A stretch of 64,000 nt of DNA from Chryseobacterium oryctis (GCF_025971925.1 NZ_JAPDHV010000006.1:62001-126000), one strand, 5' to 3'. Counted from the stretch's first letter, positions 15,431 to 24,845 are shown. Made by a program: numbers and translations. Notes: generated by a model not told the origin, from the sequence alone.

Positions 15431-18253
15431 TTAATTAACATCTAAATCTACAGAATTCAATCTCAATGAATTCAAAATCACAGATAACGAACTAAAGCTC
15501 ATTGCTGCTGCTGCAATCATGGGAGATAATAATATTCCGAAGAAAGGATATAATAATCCGGCAGCAATTGGAACCCCAAAAACATTATAGATAAAGGCAA
15601 AAAATAGATTTTGCTTAATGTTTGTCAACAATTTTTCACTCAGTAGCTTTGCTTTTGCTACTCCTAAGATGTCGCCTCTCAATAAAGTAATTTCAGAACT
15701 TTCAATTGCGACATCTGTTCCTGTTCCCATTGCAATCCCGATGTTTGCCTGAGCCAGAGCAGGAGAGTCGTTGATTCCGTCACCTGTCATGGCAACTATT
15801 TTTCCTTCTTGCTGAAGTTTTTTCACTTCATTCAGTTTGTCTTCAGGATGACAATTGGCTTTAAAATGTTTGATTCCCAACTCATTTGCAACAGCTTTTG
15901 CGGTATGTTCGTTATCTCCGGTCATCATTATAACGTCAACACCTTCTTTTAGCAACTGTTGAATCGCTTTTTTGGATGTTTCTTTAATTTTATCAGTAAA
16001 ACTAATGAATCCTAAAACTTGATTCTCCTGAGCTACATAAGAGATTGTATGCGCTTTAGATTGAATTTCAATAGCTTTTTGTTTTATATTTTCGGGAATC
16101 AGAATTTGATGAGAGTTCAACAAACTTTCATTTCCTAAAAAGACGGTTTTTCCTTTTACAGTTCCTTTTACGCCTTTTCCTGAAATGTTTTCAAAATTTT
16201 CGACTTTCTCAGGAAGGATGTTTTCTTCTTTTGCTTTCTTAATAACAGCATTTGACAACGGATGTTCCGAATTTTGATTTAATGAATAAGCTAATTGTAA
16301 GATTAAATTTCTATCATTATTAACAGTTTCTACATATTCTACAGAAGGTTTTCCTTCGGTCAAAGTTCCTGTTTTATCTGTAATTAAAACGTTTACTTTA
16401 TTCATTTGTTCAAGAGCTTCAGCATTTTTGATGAGAATACCATTTTTCGCACCTTTTCCAATTCCTACCATTAAAGACATTGGAGTTGCTAAGCCTAATG
16501 CACAAGGACAAGCCACAATCAGAACTGCAACAGCATTTACAAAAGCAAATAACGTTTTTTTACCTTCAGGACCAAAAAACTGCCATAAAATAAAGGTTAA
16601 AACCGCAATGAAAATAACCGTCGGAACAAATATTTTGGAAACTTTATCCGTTAGTTTTTGAATCGGAGCTTTACTTCTACTAGCTTCGTTCACCATTTTT
16701 ATGATTTGTGAAAGCAAAGTTTCATCACCTACTTTTTCAGCTTTCATTATGAAAACCTGATTTCCGTTAATCGTTCCGGAAGATACTTTATCACCAACAT
16801 TTTTTTCAACAGGAATTGGTTCTCCTGTTATCATACTTTCATCTAGATAAGAGTTTCCTTCTGCAATTTTTCCGTCTACAGGAATTTTTTCACCTGGCTT
16901 TACTTTCAAAAAATCTCCGATTTTCACCTGTGAAAGCAAAACTTTTTTTTCTTCACCATTTACCATGAGATTGGCTTCATCAGGCGAAAGGTTCATTAAT
17001 TCTCTAATGGCATTTCCTGTTTTTTTATGAGCAGCAGCTTCCATCAATTGCCCTAAAATCACCAATGTTAAAATTACACAAACAGCTTCAAAATATAATG
17101 GAATTTCATGATTATGACCTCGAATTTCATGCGGAATTGCACTTGGAAAAATTAACGCAACAACACTGAAAAAAAATGCAGCGGAAACTCCCAAAGCAAT
17201 TAAACTAAACATATTAAGATTCCAGGTTTTAAAAGAAATCCAACCTCTTTTCATCAAAAACCAACCAGAATAAAATAAAACAGGCAGTGTTAAAATAAAC
17301 TCTACAAAACCTTGAGTTTGATGAGCAAATGGAAAATCAATAAACATTCCTCCCATCGAAAGAATAAAAACAGGAAGAGTAAAGACTAAAGAAATAATGA
17401 ATTTTCTCTTTAAAATAGTATATGTTTCATCTTCGTCCTCATTTTTATCCGGCATTTTTACTAAATCCATCCCGCAAATAGGACAGCTTCCCGGTTCGTC
17501 CTGAACAATTTCAGGATGCATAGGACAAGTATATTTTGCAACTTTTTTTTCGGGATATTTTACCAAATCCATCCCACAAACAGGACAACCAACATTACTG
17601 TCATAAACTTTATCGCCTTCGCAATACATCGGACAATAATATTTTCCTGCCATATCATCTGTTACTTTTGGAGCCTCGTGATGTTGATGATGTGAATGAA
17701 ATTCAGCATTTTTTACCAAATCTTCGGTGATTTCTTCCAAATGCATATGACAAACGGGACAATCTCCTTTTTCGTCATAAATTTTATCCTTTTCACAGAA
17801 CATGGGACAATAATATTTTCCAATATTATCGTTGAAATTTTCAGGGAGATTTGTTGAAGAATAAGTCGGTTTATGATTCGGGTCTTTTGCTAATTTTTCC
17901 TCTATCGGAACTAAGTACATATTACAAACCGGACATCGTTTTCCTCGCTGGAAATATACCTTTTCGTCCTCACATTCCATCGGACAATAGTAAACGGAAG
18001 ATGGAGAAATTCTGTCTTGAGGTTTAACAAACGTTTTTTCCGGATTGTTGGGATCTTCCAATTTATAATTGCCAATTTCTTCTAAGGCTTTATTTAAAAT
18101 ATTCAGTTCAATTTCTTTATCTGAATGTATGTTTGCAATGTTGTTTTCCAGATTTATGTTTGCATGTACTCCTTCAATTTCGTTCAATTTTTCAGATATC
18201 TTTTTCTGGCATCCTGAACACGTCATTCCAAGTACTTTATATTGCTTTTCCAT
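15431..18253 (-). CDS. copA: Copper-exporting P1B-type ATPase with four extra metal-binding modules
   Basis: 940 residues from the preferred start at 18253 ([15 protein letters not shown]), which places the HMA domain at the N-terminus; the first ATG of the open frame lies 30 bases upstream and adds a non-family stretch. After the HMA domain (CxxC at residues 12-15) come four Cys-rich heavy-metal-binding repeats with the pattern YxCPM...CPxCxMxL, spaced through residues 65-260 with a His-rich linker (HSHHQHHE). The P-type core has CPC at 582-584, phosphorylation motif DKTGT from Asp626, and GDGIND. Exports Cu(I) to the periplasm. An HMA-AraC regulator gene lies upstream on the same strand. 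Confidence 0.95.
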   Translation of the reverse strand: MEKQYKVLGMTCSGCQKKISEKLNEIEGVHANINLENNIANIHSDKEIELNILNKALEEIGNYKLEDPNNPEKTFVKPQDRISPSSVYYCPMECEDEKVYFQRGKRCPVCNMYLVPIEEKLAKDPNHKPTYSSTNLPENFNDNIGKYYCPMFCEKDKIYDEKGDCPVCHMHLEEITEDLVKNAEFHSHHQHHEAPKVTDDMAGKYYCPMYCEGDKVYDSNVGCPVCGMDLVKYPEKKVAKYTCPMHPEIVQDEPGSCPICGMDLVKMPDKNEDEDETYTILKRKFIISLVFTLPVFILSMGGMFIDFPFAHQTQGFVEFILTLPVLFYSGWFLMKRGWISFKTWNLNMFSLIALGVSAAFFFSVVALIFPSAIPHEIRGHNHEIPLYFEAVCVILTLVILGQLMEAAAHKKTGNAIRELMNLSPDEANLMVNGEEKKVLLSQVKIGDFLKVKPGEKIPVDGKIAEGNSYLDESMITGEPIPVEKNVGDKVSSGTINGNQVFIMKAEKVGDETLLSQIIKMVNEASRSKAPIQKLTDKVSKIFVPTVIFIAVLTFILWQFFGPEGKKTLFAFVNAVAVLIVACPCALGLATPMSLMVGIGKGAKNGILIKNAEALEQMNKVNVLITDKTGTLTEGKPSVEYVETVNNDRNLILQLAYSLNQNSEHPLSNAVIKKAKEENILPEKVENFENISGKGVKGTVKGKTVFLGNESLLNSHQILIPENIKQKAIEIQSKAHTISYVAQENQVLGFISFTDKIKETSKKAIQQLLKEGVDVIMMTGDNEHTAKAVANELGIKHFKANCHPEDKLNEVKKLQQEGKIVAMTGDGINDSPALAQANIGIAMGTGTDVAIESSEITLLRGDILGVAKAKLLSEKLLTNIKQNLFFAFIYNVFGVPIAAGLLYPFFGILLSPMIAAAAMSFSSLSVILNSLRLNSVDLDVN

Positions 18254-18396
18254 GATCCTTATATTTATACAACAAATTTCCAAAATACAAATGGATGCTT
18301 GTTATAAATATAGGGATAATGTTTATAGAATTTAGTTTCCTTTTATCAATTACTATTAGAGACTTAATAAGAAACAATAAAAACTAAAATCCTATC

Positions 18397-18960
18397 TTAA
18401 ACCTTATCAAGTGGTTTTCTAGTATGAACTTTCAGCTTTTTGAATTCGGTAGGAGTGAAGCCTGTGCTGTTTCTGAACTGTGAAGAGAGATGCTGAACAC
18501 TTTTATACCCAAGTTTCCCCGCAATTTCTGTTAAAGTAAACTCATTATATAAAAGCAGTTCTTTTACTTTTTCAATTTTTTGAAGGATAAAAAATTGTTC
18601 TAAAGTAATATTTTCGTTTTGTGAAAAGGTTTTGGAAAGTGTGCTGTAATCTTTATGAAGTTTCGAGATTAAAAATTCAGACAAAAGAAAATTTTCATCA
18701 ATATCCAGTTCACTTATTTTTACAATAATCAATTTCTTGATTTTCTCAATAAGCTGATGAGCGGAATCTTTAATTCTTTCAAACCCAGTTTCCAGTAGGC
18801 TTTTTTCTAAAACTAATAAATCGTCTTCTGAAATTTCAGATTCTACTTCCACTTCGCCAAGATTAATAGATTTAGTCTTAATATCCAAATCATTAAAAAT
18901 ATTCTGAACAGCAGATATACATCTACCGCAAACCATATTTTTTATAAAAACTTTGGTCAT
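18397..18960 (-). CDS. AraC-family regulator with N-terminal metal-binding HMA-like domain
   Basis: 187 residues. Residues 1-65 fold like an HMA domain: FIKNMVCGRC contains MxCxxC at Met9, Cys11 and Cys14. The C-terminal 70 residues are an AraC helix-turn-helix (EFTLTEIAGKLGYKSVQHL and a FRNSTGFTPTEFKK second helix). The order thioesterase, regulator, copA on one strand suggests it controls copA in response to copper or another thiophilic metal; this is inference. It overlaps the thioesterase gene by 4 bases (ATGA). Confidence 0.87.
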   Translation of the reverse strand: MTKVFIKNMVCGRCISAVQNIFNDLDIKTKSINLGEVEVESEISEDDLLVLEKSLLETGFERIKDSAHQLIEKIKKLIIVKISELDIDENFLLSEFLISKLHKDYSTLSKTFSQNENITLEQFFILQKIEKVKELLLYNEFTLTEIAGKLGYKSVQHLSSQFRNSTGFTPTEFKKLKVHTRKPLDKV

Positions 18961-19355
18961 AGATTTAAATTGTTTAATCTGTCTTTTACATATTCAACCT
19001 TTGTTTTTCCGTGAGGAGCGGGATTTCCGTTTTCATCAAGATTAACCATTACAATTTTATCAACAGTGATAATGGTTTGATGAGTCATTTTATTTCTGAC
19101 ATCACAAGCCAGAGTAAGAGAAGTAGAACCGAATTTCACGACTTCTATTCCAATTTCAATAATATCTCCTTGTTTTGCAGAGCTCACAAAATTAATTTCT
19201 GAAATAAATTTTGTTACAACTTTTGTGTTTTCTAATTGAATTATAGCGTAAAGCGCGGCTTCCTCATCAATCCATTGCAATAATCTTCCTCCAAAAAGTG
19301 AATGATTTGGGTTTAAGTCTTCAGGTTTTACCCATTTTCTAGTATGATAGTTCAT
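18957..19355 (-). CDS. Acyl-CoA thioesterase (hotdog fold, YciA-like)
   Basis: 132 residues with the 4HBT hotdog pattern: NPNHSLFGGRLLQWIDEEAALYA (the N-terminal helix with active-site Asn/His and Asp) and a long VTKFISEINFV strand. Hydrolyses acyl-CoA thioesters. It starts the three-gene minus-strand unit ending in copA. TAAATTTG at 19376-19383 on the minus strand is a good -7 element, 20 bases before the ATG. Confidence 0.85.
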   Translation of the reverse strand: MNYHTRKWVKPEDLNPNHSLFGGRLLQWIDEEAALYAIIQLENTKVVTKFISEINFVSSAKQGDIIEIGIEVVKFGSTSLTLACDVRNKMTHQTIITVDKIVMVNLDENGNPAPHGKTKVEYVKDRLNNLNL

Positions 19356-19375
19356 ATTTTATGTTTTTTGTGAAA

Positions 19376-19383
19376 CAAATTTA
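19376..19383 (-). promoter_or_regulatory. -7 element of the thioesterase-copA unit
   Basis: TAAATTTG on the minus strand matches TAnnTTTG exactly. No convincing -33 match is seen upstream. The gap from 19384 to 19632 is AT-rich and shows no gene or strong hairpin. Confidence 0.45.
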
Positions 19384-19632
19384 GTATTAAAAAATGGCTT
19401 TAACCGTAGAATAATATTCAGTTATCTGAAAATTAATATTTATTTTCTCAATTATTTTACCTGTATTAAATAAGAATATTTTAATTATAGTGATTTCAAT
19501 ACTTCAATCACAATATGCTTGTGAATTTTTATTTTCTTTAGAAAATATTCATATATAATTCACTAAAAATTAATACTTTTTAACAAAATAAAAAAATAAT
19601 TAAAAATTTTACCAAAATAAAGTGAAAAAAAA

Positions 19633-19663
19633 TTTTGTTTTGTAGTTTTTAATTGTACCTTGC
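19633..19663 (+). promoter_or_regulatory. Promoter of the RRM protein with a long leader
   Basis: TTTTG at 19633-19637 and TACCTTGC at 19656-19663, 18 bp apart, approximate the flavobacterial promoter. Transcription would start near 19668, leaving an AT-rich leader of about 90 nt before the ATG at 19759. Confidence 0.45.
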
Positions 19664-19758
19664 GATAGTTTATATTTGGAATCAATATTTGTTCATTAAT
19701 TTATGTTGCTTTTCTCTTATATACCAATTTTTTATTAATTTTTAATTTTTTATTTAAA

Positions 19759-20118
19759 ATGAACATTTTTGTTTCAAACATCAATTACGCAACTAAAGAA
19801 TATGAGTTGCATGACTTATTCGCAGAATTTGGAGATGTATCTTCTGCTAAAATTGTATTAGACAGAGAAACTGGTCGCTCAAGAGGATTTGGTTTCGTAG
19901 AAATGGGTGATGAAGAAGGAACACAAGCTATTGAAGCTTTAAATCAGAAAGATTTCAACGGGAAAATTCTTAACGTTTCTGAGGCTAAGCCAAGAGAAGA
20001 AAAGCCAAGAAGAAGTTTCGATAACAACAGAGGTGGTTATGGAAACAGAGGCGGAAACGGTGGAGGAAGCTACGGGAACAACCGTGGTGGAAACAACGGC
20101 GGAGGAAAACGTTGGTAA
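19759..20118 (+). CDS. Glycine-rich RRM RNA-binding protein
   Basis: 119 residues: one RNA recognition motif (about 1-80) with RNP2 IFVSNI and RNP1 RGFGFVEM, followed by a tail of GGYGNRGGNGGG-type Arg/Gly repeats. Such proteins are abundant in Bacteroidetes and cyanobacteria and are thought to act as RNA chaperones, often in cold adaptation. The long untranslated leader could carry post-transcriptional control (inference). A strong terminator follows. Confidence 0.93.
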   Translation: MNIFVSNINYATKEYELHDLFAEFGDVSSAKIVLDRETGRSRGFGFVEMGDEEGTQAIEALNQKDFNGKILNVSEAKPREEKPRRSFDNNRGGYGNRGGNGGGSYGNNRGGNNGGGKRW

Positions 20119-20124
20119 AAATAT

Positions 20125-20152
20125 AAGCGGCTTTTGAAGCCGCTTTTTTTTT
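20125..20152 (+). terminator. Terminator of the RRM gene
   Basis: AGCGGCTT and AAGCCGCT form an 8-bp GC-rich stem with a 3-nt loop, followed by nine T. Confidence 0.92.
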
Positions 20153-20184
20153 ATTCATATATTTTAAAAAGATTAATTAAAAAA

Positions 20185-20649
20185 TTAATCTTTTTTCTTT
20201 TTCTTCTTTTTATCTTTCTTTTTATCCTTTTTAGGATTCAAAATTTCATTGGCATATTCAAGTTTTGGTTCTTTAATTTTGGCTGGTTTTAATTCTATCT
20301 TCAAATCAAAATATCCTTTCAAATCATCCTGAGAAATCAATTTTTCATTAAATAAAAACTCCAAAATTTCCTTCCCTGAATCATTAAATAAATTATGAGA
20401 AAGCTCCCTTAAAAGAAATTTCTTGTATTCATCAAAAGGAACAATTACAGTATATTTAAAAATTCTCCCTTCCTTTTCTGTAGATAAATATCCTTTTTCA
20501 ACTAATATCTTTAAGTAAGTAGAAACTGTATTTTGATGTGGTTTTGGTTCAGGATGATGCTCCATAATATCTTTTAAATAAAAGGATTCCAGCTTCCAAA
20601 ATAATTTCATTAAGTTTTCCTCAGCAGATGTAAGATGGTTTATTTTCAT
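20185..20649 (-). CDS. BlaI/MecI-family regulator with poly-Lys tail
   Basis: 154 residues: a winged helix (about 5-75; LTSAEENLMKLFWKLESFYLKDI and QNTVSTYLKILVEKGYL recognition region) typical of BlaI/MecI/CopY repressors, a dimerisation helix, and a C-terminal tail with 12 Lys in the last 17 residues. There is no BlaR1-type sensor protease next to it. It lies 9 bases after the PAP2-like gene on the same strand and is probably cotranscribed with it. The A/T-rich tail coding is a candidate for length variation. Confidence 0.85.
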   Translation of the reverse strand: MKINHLTSAEENLMKLFWKLESFYLKDIMEHHPEPKPHQNTVSTYLKILVEKGYLSTEKEGRIFKYTVIVPFDEYKKFLLRELSHNLFNDSGKEILEFLFNEKLISQDDLKGYFDLKIELKPAKIKEPKLEYANEILNPKKDKKKDKKKKKKKD

Positions 20650-20658
20650 ATTAAATTC

Positions 20659-21261
20659 TTAATGTTGAAATTGTATATTGCAATATAGGTAAATAAAAGA
20701 TATCATAAAAGCTATTAAAGCACCCATCAATACCTCTTTTGGTGTATGTCTTTTCAAGATAATTCTTGTTATTCCGACCAAAAATGCTATCCCAAGCCAA
20801 ATGATTCCCATTTTCCAGTCAAGAACAAAAAATAATGCTGCAACAAATATATTGAATGCAGTGTGCATAGAGCTTTTAATGAATAAATTACTAATCTGTA
20901 AAACAAAAACTAAGATTAAAATAAAAAGCATTAAAAAATCGACATAATCATTTTTCACATAATTGTACACCAAATACGCCAGTACACATATTGCAATAAA
21001 AACATATAAGGTTTTTCGTTGAGTTCTGTCAGAAACATCCATATTGGTATATCGTCCGGTTTTCACATGCCAGGTAATCCAGATAACAACAGGAACAATA
21101 ATCATTAATAATATAGGAAGAAAGTATGAAACTGAATCTTTAAAAGAATATTCCTTTATGCTCATGTATATAAAAAATATAAACAATGAAACTAAAGGAT
21201 TAAAAAAATCAGATATAATTTTTGAGATTTTATGGATAAATAGAGACTGTTTTTCGTTCAT
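20659..21261 (-). CDS. PAP2-like integral membrane protein with altered active site
   Basis: 200 residues with about six predicted membrane helices. The PAP2 three-motif layout is recognisable but changed: GRYTNMDVSDRTQR for motif 1, SSMHT in place of PSGH, and TRIILKRHTPKE in place of SRxxxxxHxxxD. The motif 2 His and motif 3 Arg and His remain, so activity on a lipid or isoprenoid phosphate is possible but uncertain. First gene of a pair with the BlaI-like regulator. Confidence 0.7.
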   Translation of the reverse strand: MNEKQSLFIHKISKIISDFFNPLVSLFIFFIYMSIKEYSFKDSVSYFLPILLMIIVPVVIWITWHVKTGRYTNMDVSDRTQRKTLYVFIAICVLAYLVYNYVKNDYVDFLMLFILILVFVLQISNLFIKSSMHTAFNIFVAALFFVLDWKMGIIWLGIAFLVGITRIILKRHTPKEVLMGALIAFMISFIYLYCNIQFQH

Positions 21262-21387
21262 GTTTCTGTTTGATAATGTAAATATAATACTATAACCAAA
21301 AAAACAATTAATATGTATACAATAAAAACAAAGTTTTTTTTATAATTTTGCTCAACTATTTCATAATAAATAAGCAAAGGCTAACAC

Positions 21388-22389
21388 ATGAAAGAATTTT
21401 CTAAAGAGGTATACCTGAAGTGGTATGAAGATATGACAATGTGGAGAAGGTTTGAAGACAAATGCCGTTCTCTTTACCTAAAACAAAAAATCAGAGGTTT
21501 TTTACATTTATATAATGGTCAGGAAGCAATTCCTGCAGGTTTCACTCATGCAATGGATTTAAGCAAAGATAGTATGATTACAGCATACAGATGTCACATT
21601 CATCCAATGGCGATGGGAGTAGACCCTAAAAGAATCATGGCTGAACTTTGCGGAAAAGCAACAGGTACATCAGGAGGAATGGGTGGTTCTATGCACATCT
21701 TCAGCAAAGAACACCGTTTTTATGGAGGGCATGGTATTGTAGGAGGACAAATTCCTTTGGGAGCAGGTATCGCTTTTGCAGATAAATATTTTGACAGAAA
21801 AGCTGTAAACATTTGCTTCTTCGGAGACGGAGCAGCAAGACAAGGTTCATTACATGAAACATTCAATATGGCAATGAACTGGAAACTTCCTGTAGTATTT
21901 GTGGTTGAAAACAACCAATATGCAATGGGAACGTCTGTAAAAAGAACAGCTAACCACGAAGATATTTATAAACTAGGGTTAGGGTACGAAATGCCATGTC
22001 TTGCAGTTGATGCAATGGATCCTGAAAAAGTAGCTGAAGCCGCTTATGAAGCAATTGAAAGAGCAAGAAGAGGGGACGGACCAACTTTCATTGAAGCAAG
22101 AACATACCGTTACAGAGGTCACTCAATGTCTGATGCTGAACCTTATAGAACTAAAGAAGAAGTTGCTCTTCATAAAAATGATGACCCAATTGAGCTAGTT
22201 AAACAAAGAATTTTATCTAATAGCTGGGCTACAGAAGAAGAATTGGAGGCTATGGATAATAAATCTAGAGATTTCGTAGAAGAATGTATTGAATTTATGG
22301 AAAACTCTCCATATCCGGATGCAGAAAAAATCTATGAATATGTATATGCTCAAGAAGATTATCCTTTCTTAGACAAATTAGAAAACTAA
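21388..22389 (+). CDS. pdhA: Pyruvate dehydrogenase E1 component, alpha subunit
   Basis: 333 residues; the TPP-binding motif runs from GDGAARQGS to NNQYAMG, and the E1 phosphorylation-loop-like region YRGHSMSD is present. It decarboxylates pyruvate together with the beta subunit and passes the acetyl group to E2. E2 follows 82 bases downstream; no beta-subunit gene is in the window. A short stretch with repeated CATCACATCACCACATTAAC sits between them. Confidence 0.95.
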   Translation: MKEFSKEVYLKWYEDMTMWRRFEDKCRSLYLKQKIRGFLHLYNGQEAIPAGFTHAMDLSKDSMITAYRCHIHPMAMGVDPKRIMAELCGKATGTSGGMGGSMHIFSKEHRFYGGHGIVGGQIPLGAGIAFADKYFDRKAVNICFFGDGAARQGSLHETFNMAMNWKLPVVFVVENNQYAMGTSVKRTANHEDIYKLGLGYEMPCLAVDAMDPEKVAEAAYEAIERARRGDGPTFIEARTYRYRGHSMSDAEPYRTKEEVALHKNDDPIELVKQRILSNSWATEEELEAMDNKSRDFVEECIEFMENSPYPDAEKIYEYVYAQEDYPFLDKLEN

Positions 22390-22471
22390 AAAAATAATTT
22401 GCTGATGTGCTCATTTGATTTTTACATAAACATCATCACATCACCACATTAACAAATTAATAAATTAAATT

Positions 22472-24070
22472 ATGGCAGAAGTAATTACAATGCCTCGCCT
22501 TTCCGATACAATGACGGAAGGAAAGGTTGCGAAATGGCATAAAAAAGTAGGAGATAAAGTAAAAGAAGGTGATATTTTAGCTGAAATCGAAACAGATAAA
22601 GCAGTTCAGGATTTTGAATCTGAAATAGAAGGTACTCTTTTATATATTGGTGTAGAAGAAAATGGTTCTGCAGCTGTAGATTCAGTTTTGGCTATTATTG
22701 GTAATGAAGGAGAAGATATTTCTGGATTAACAGAAGGTGTAACACCTACTCCCAGTAATAACTCTGAAGAGAAAAAAGAAGAACCTGCAACAGAAAATAG
22801 TACAGCTTCTGCAGAAGTTCCTGCAGGGGTAGAAGTTATTACAATGCCTAGACTTTCTGATACAATGACGGAAGGGAAGGTTGCGAAATGGCACAAAAAT
22901 ATCGGAGATACAGTAAAAGAAGGTGATCTTCTTGCTGAAATAGAAACAGATAAAGCAGTTCAGGATTTTGAATCTGAATTCAATGGAGTTTTATTAAAAC
23001 AAGGCGTTGAAGAAGGAGGTGCTGCTCCTGTAGATTCTATATTGGCAATTATTGGTCCTGCAGGAACTGACGTTTCAGGTGTTGGAGCTCCAAAGGCAGC
23101 TACTTCATCATCAGAGAAACCAGCCGAGCAAAAAGCAGAAACTAAAACTGATGAGAAAAACACTACAACTGTTACTTCTTCATCTACTGACAGAGTTGCA
23201 ATTTCTCCTTTAGCTAAGAAAATGGCACAGGAAAAAGGTGTTGATATTAATAGCGTTCAAGGTTCTGGAGAAAACGGAAGAATTGTTAAAAAAGATATCG
23301 AAAATTATCAGCCTTCTGCTAAACCTGCGACAACAACTTCAACTCCGGCAGCAAGTCCTGCAGCTCAAGTTGCATTAAGCTTTGTACAAGGTGAAGATAC
23401 GGAGACTCCAAATTCACAAGTAAGAAACGTAATCGCTAAGCGTCTTTCTGAAAGTAAATACTCTGCGCCTCATTACTATCTGATGGTAGAAATCAATATG
23501 GATAAGGCTATTGAGGCAAGAAAAGAAATTAATTCTTTACCAGATACCAAAATTTCTTTCAATGACATGATTATTAAGGCAACAGCTGTTGCTTTAAGAA
23601 AGCATCCTCAGGTAAATTCTAGCTGGGCAGGTGATAAAATCATTCACAGAGGAAACATCAATATCGGGGTGGCTGTTGCAATTCCTGACGGATTGGTAGT
23701 TCCTGTACTTAAAAATACAGACCAAATGAACTACACTCAAATTTCGGCTGCTGTAAAAGATATGGCTGCAAGAGCTAAAAACAAAGGCTTGAAAGCAAAC
23801 GAAATGGAAGGTTCTACATTCTCGATTTCAAACTTGGGTATGTTCGGAATTGAAACATTTACAAGTATTATCAACCAACCCAACTCTGCAATCCTTTCAG
23901 TAGGAGCAATTATTGAAAAACCAATCGTAAAAGATGGTCAGATTGTAGTAGGTAACATTATGAAGCTTTCATTAGCTTGTGACCACAGAGTTGTAGATGG
24001 TGCTACAGGTGCACAGTTCTTACAGACATTAAAAACTTATTTAGAAAGCCCATTAACTTTGTTACTGTAA
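22472..24070 (+). CDS. pdhC: Pyruvate dehydrogenase E2, dihydrolipoyl acetyltransferase, two lipoyl domains
   Basis: 532 residues: lipoyl domain 1 (about 1-80, lipoyl Lys43 in ETDKAV), a Ser/Glu/Pro linker, lipoyl domain 2 (about 122-200, Lys161), a second linker, the E1/E3-binding domain (about 245-285, SPLAKKMAQEKGVDINSVQG) and the catalytic domain with DHRVVDGA (His505). The two lipoyl domains are nearly identical at DNA level. Transfers acetyl to CoA. Confidence 0.96.
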   Translation: MAEVITMPRLSDTMTEGKVAKWHKKVGDKVKEGDILAEIETDKAVQDFESEIEGTLLYIGVEENGSAAVDSVLAIIGNEGEDISGLTEGVTPTPSNNSEEKKEEPATENSTASAEVPAGVEVITMPRLSDTMTEGKVAKWHKNIGDTVKEGDLLAEIETDKAVQDFESEFNGVLLKQGVEEGGAAPVDSILAIIGPAGTDVSGVGAPKAATSSSEKPAEQKAETKTDEKNTTTVTSSSTDRVAISPLAKKMAQEKGVDINSVQGSGENGRIVKKDIENYQPSAKPATTTSTPAASPAAQVALSFVQGEDTETPNSQVRNVIAKRLSESKYSAPHYYLMVEINMDKAIEARKEINSLPDTKISFNDMIIKATAVALRKHPQVNSSWAGDKIIHRGNINIGVAVAIPDGLVVPVLKNTDQMNYTQISAAVKDMAARAKNKGLKANEMEGSTFSISNLGMFGIETFTSIINQPNSAILSVGAIIEKPIVKDGQIVVGNIMKLSLACDHRVVDGATGAQFLQTLKTYLESPLTLLL

Positions 24071-24090
24071 TTTTCTAATTTATAAAATAT

Positions 24091-24116
24091 AAAACCTCTC
24101 GATATGAGAGGTTTTT
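24091..24116 (+). terminator. Terminator of the pdhA-pdhC unit
   Basis: AAAACCTCTC and GAGAGGTTTT form a 10-bp stem with a 5-nt loop and a T-rich tail. Confidence 0.88.
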
Positions 24117-24140
24117 CTTTTAATATTAGTTTAATATTTT

Positions 24141-24172
24141 TTTGTAAAATCAACAATATGTTACTATTTTTG
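24141..24172 (+). promoter_or_regulatory. Promoter of the lolD operon, very close to the ATG
   Basis: TTTG at 24141-24144 and TATTTTTG at 24165-24172 with a 20-bp spacer are a strong match. The ATG at 24177 is only 4 bases after the -7 element, so the transcript could be leaderless. Confidence 0.55.
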
Positions 24173-24176
24173 AATC

Positions 24177-24845
24177 ATGATTAAAGCAAAAAATGTCCAT
24201 AAATTTTATGGTAATTTAGAAGTACTAAAAGGGGTTGATATCCACATTAAAGTAGGAGAAGTTGTATCTATTGTTGGAGAATCTGGTGCAGGAAAATCTA
24301 CACTTTTACAAATTTTAGGAACATTAGACCAACCTACAAATTCCAGTAAATACGGTACAGAACTGGCAATTGCTGGAGAATCATTTATCAATATGAATGA
24401 TAAGCAGCTTTCTAAATTTAGAAATCAGAATATTGGTTTTGTATTTCAGTTTCATCAATTACTTCCTGAATTTACAGCAATAGAAAATGTTTTATTACCA
24501 ACAAAAATTGCAGGAGCTAATGAAAAAGAAGCTATAGAAAAAGCTTATGCATTATTTGAAGATCTAAAAATAGAGCAAAGAATACATCACAAACCAAATC
24601 AATTGTCTGGTGGTGAGGCACAAAGGGTAGCTGTCGCCCGAGCTTTAATCAATTCACCTAAAATAATTTTCGCAGACGAACCAACAGGAAATTTAGATTC
24701 AAAAAACGCTGATGATCTTCACAGATTATTCTTTGATTTAAGAGATAAATACAATCAGACATTTGTTATTGTAACTCACAACCCTAATCTTGCTGAAATT
24801 ACGGACAGAAAACTTGTAATGAAAGACGGAATGATAATAGAATAG
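24177..24845 (+). CDS. lolD: ABC transporter ATP-binding protein, LolD-like
   Basis: 222 residues with Walker A GESGAGKST (about 38-46), Q loop, signature [15 protein letters not shown], Walker B IIFADEPTGNLDSKN and switch His (VTHNP). The EPTGNLD motif and size place it in the MacB/LolD group; in the Lol system the ATPase drives lipoprotein release from the inner membrane. The permease is not adjacent, so the assignment rests on sequence alone. First gene of an operon with an L,D-transpeptidase-like gene (10-base gap), radC and an acyltransferase. Confidence 0.82.
   Translation: MIKAKNVHKFYGNLEVLKGVDIHIKVGEVVSIVGESGAGKSTLLQILGTLDQPTNSSKYGTELAIAGESFINMNDKQLSKFRNQNIGFVFQFHQLLPEFTAIENVLLPTKIAGANEKEAIEKAYALFEDLKIEQRIHHKPNQLSGGEAQRVAVARALINSPKIIFADEPTGNLDSKNADDLHRLFFDLRDKYNQTFVIVTHNPNLAEITDRKLVMKDGMIIE

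Noticed and set aside
17460-18000. Repeated Cys modules in copA as an assembly duplication
   Set aside because: The four modules differ from each other in sequence and spacing, as expected for old duplications.
18254-18283. Upstream ATG of copA
   Set aside because: Adds a non-conserved stretch before [15 protein letters not shown].
20185-20240. Poly-Lys tail of the BlaI-like protein as a frame error
   Set aside because: The frame is intact up to a normal stop and Lys tails occur in relatives; left as part of the gene.
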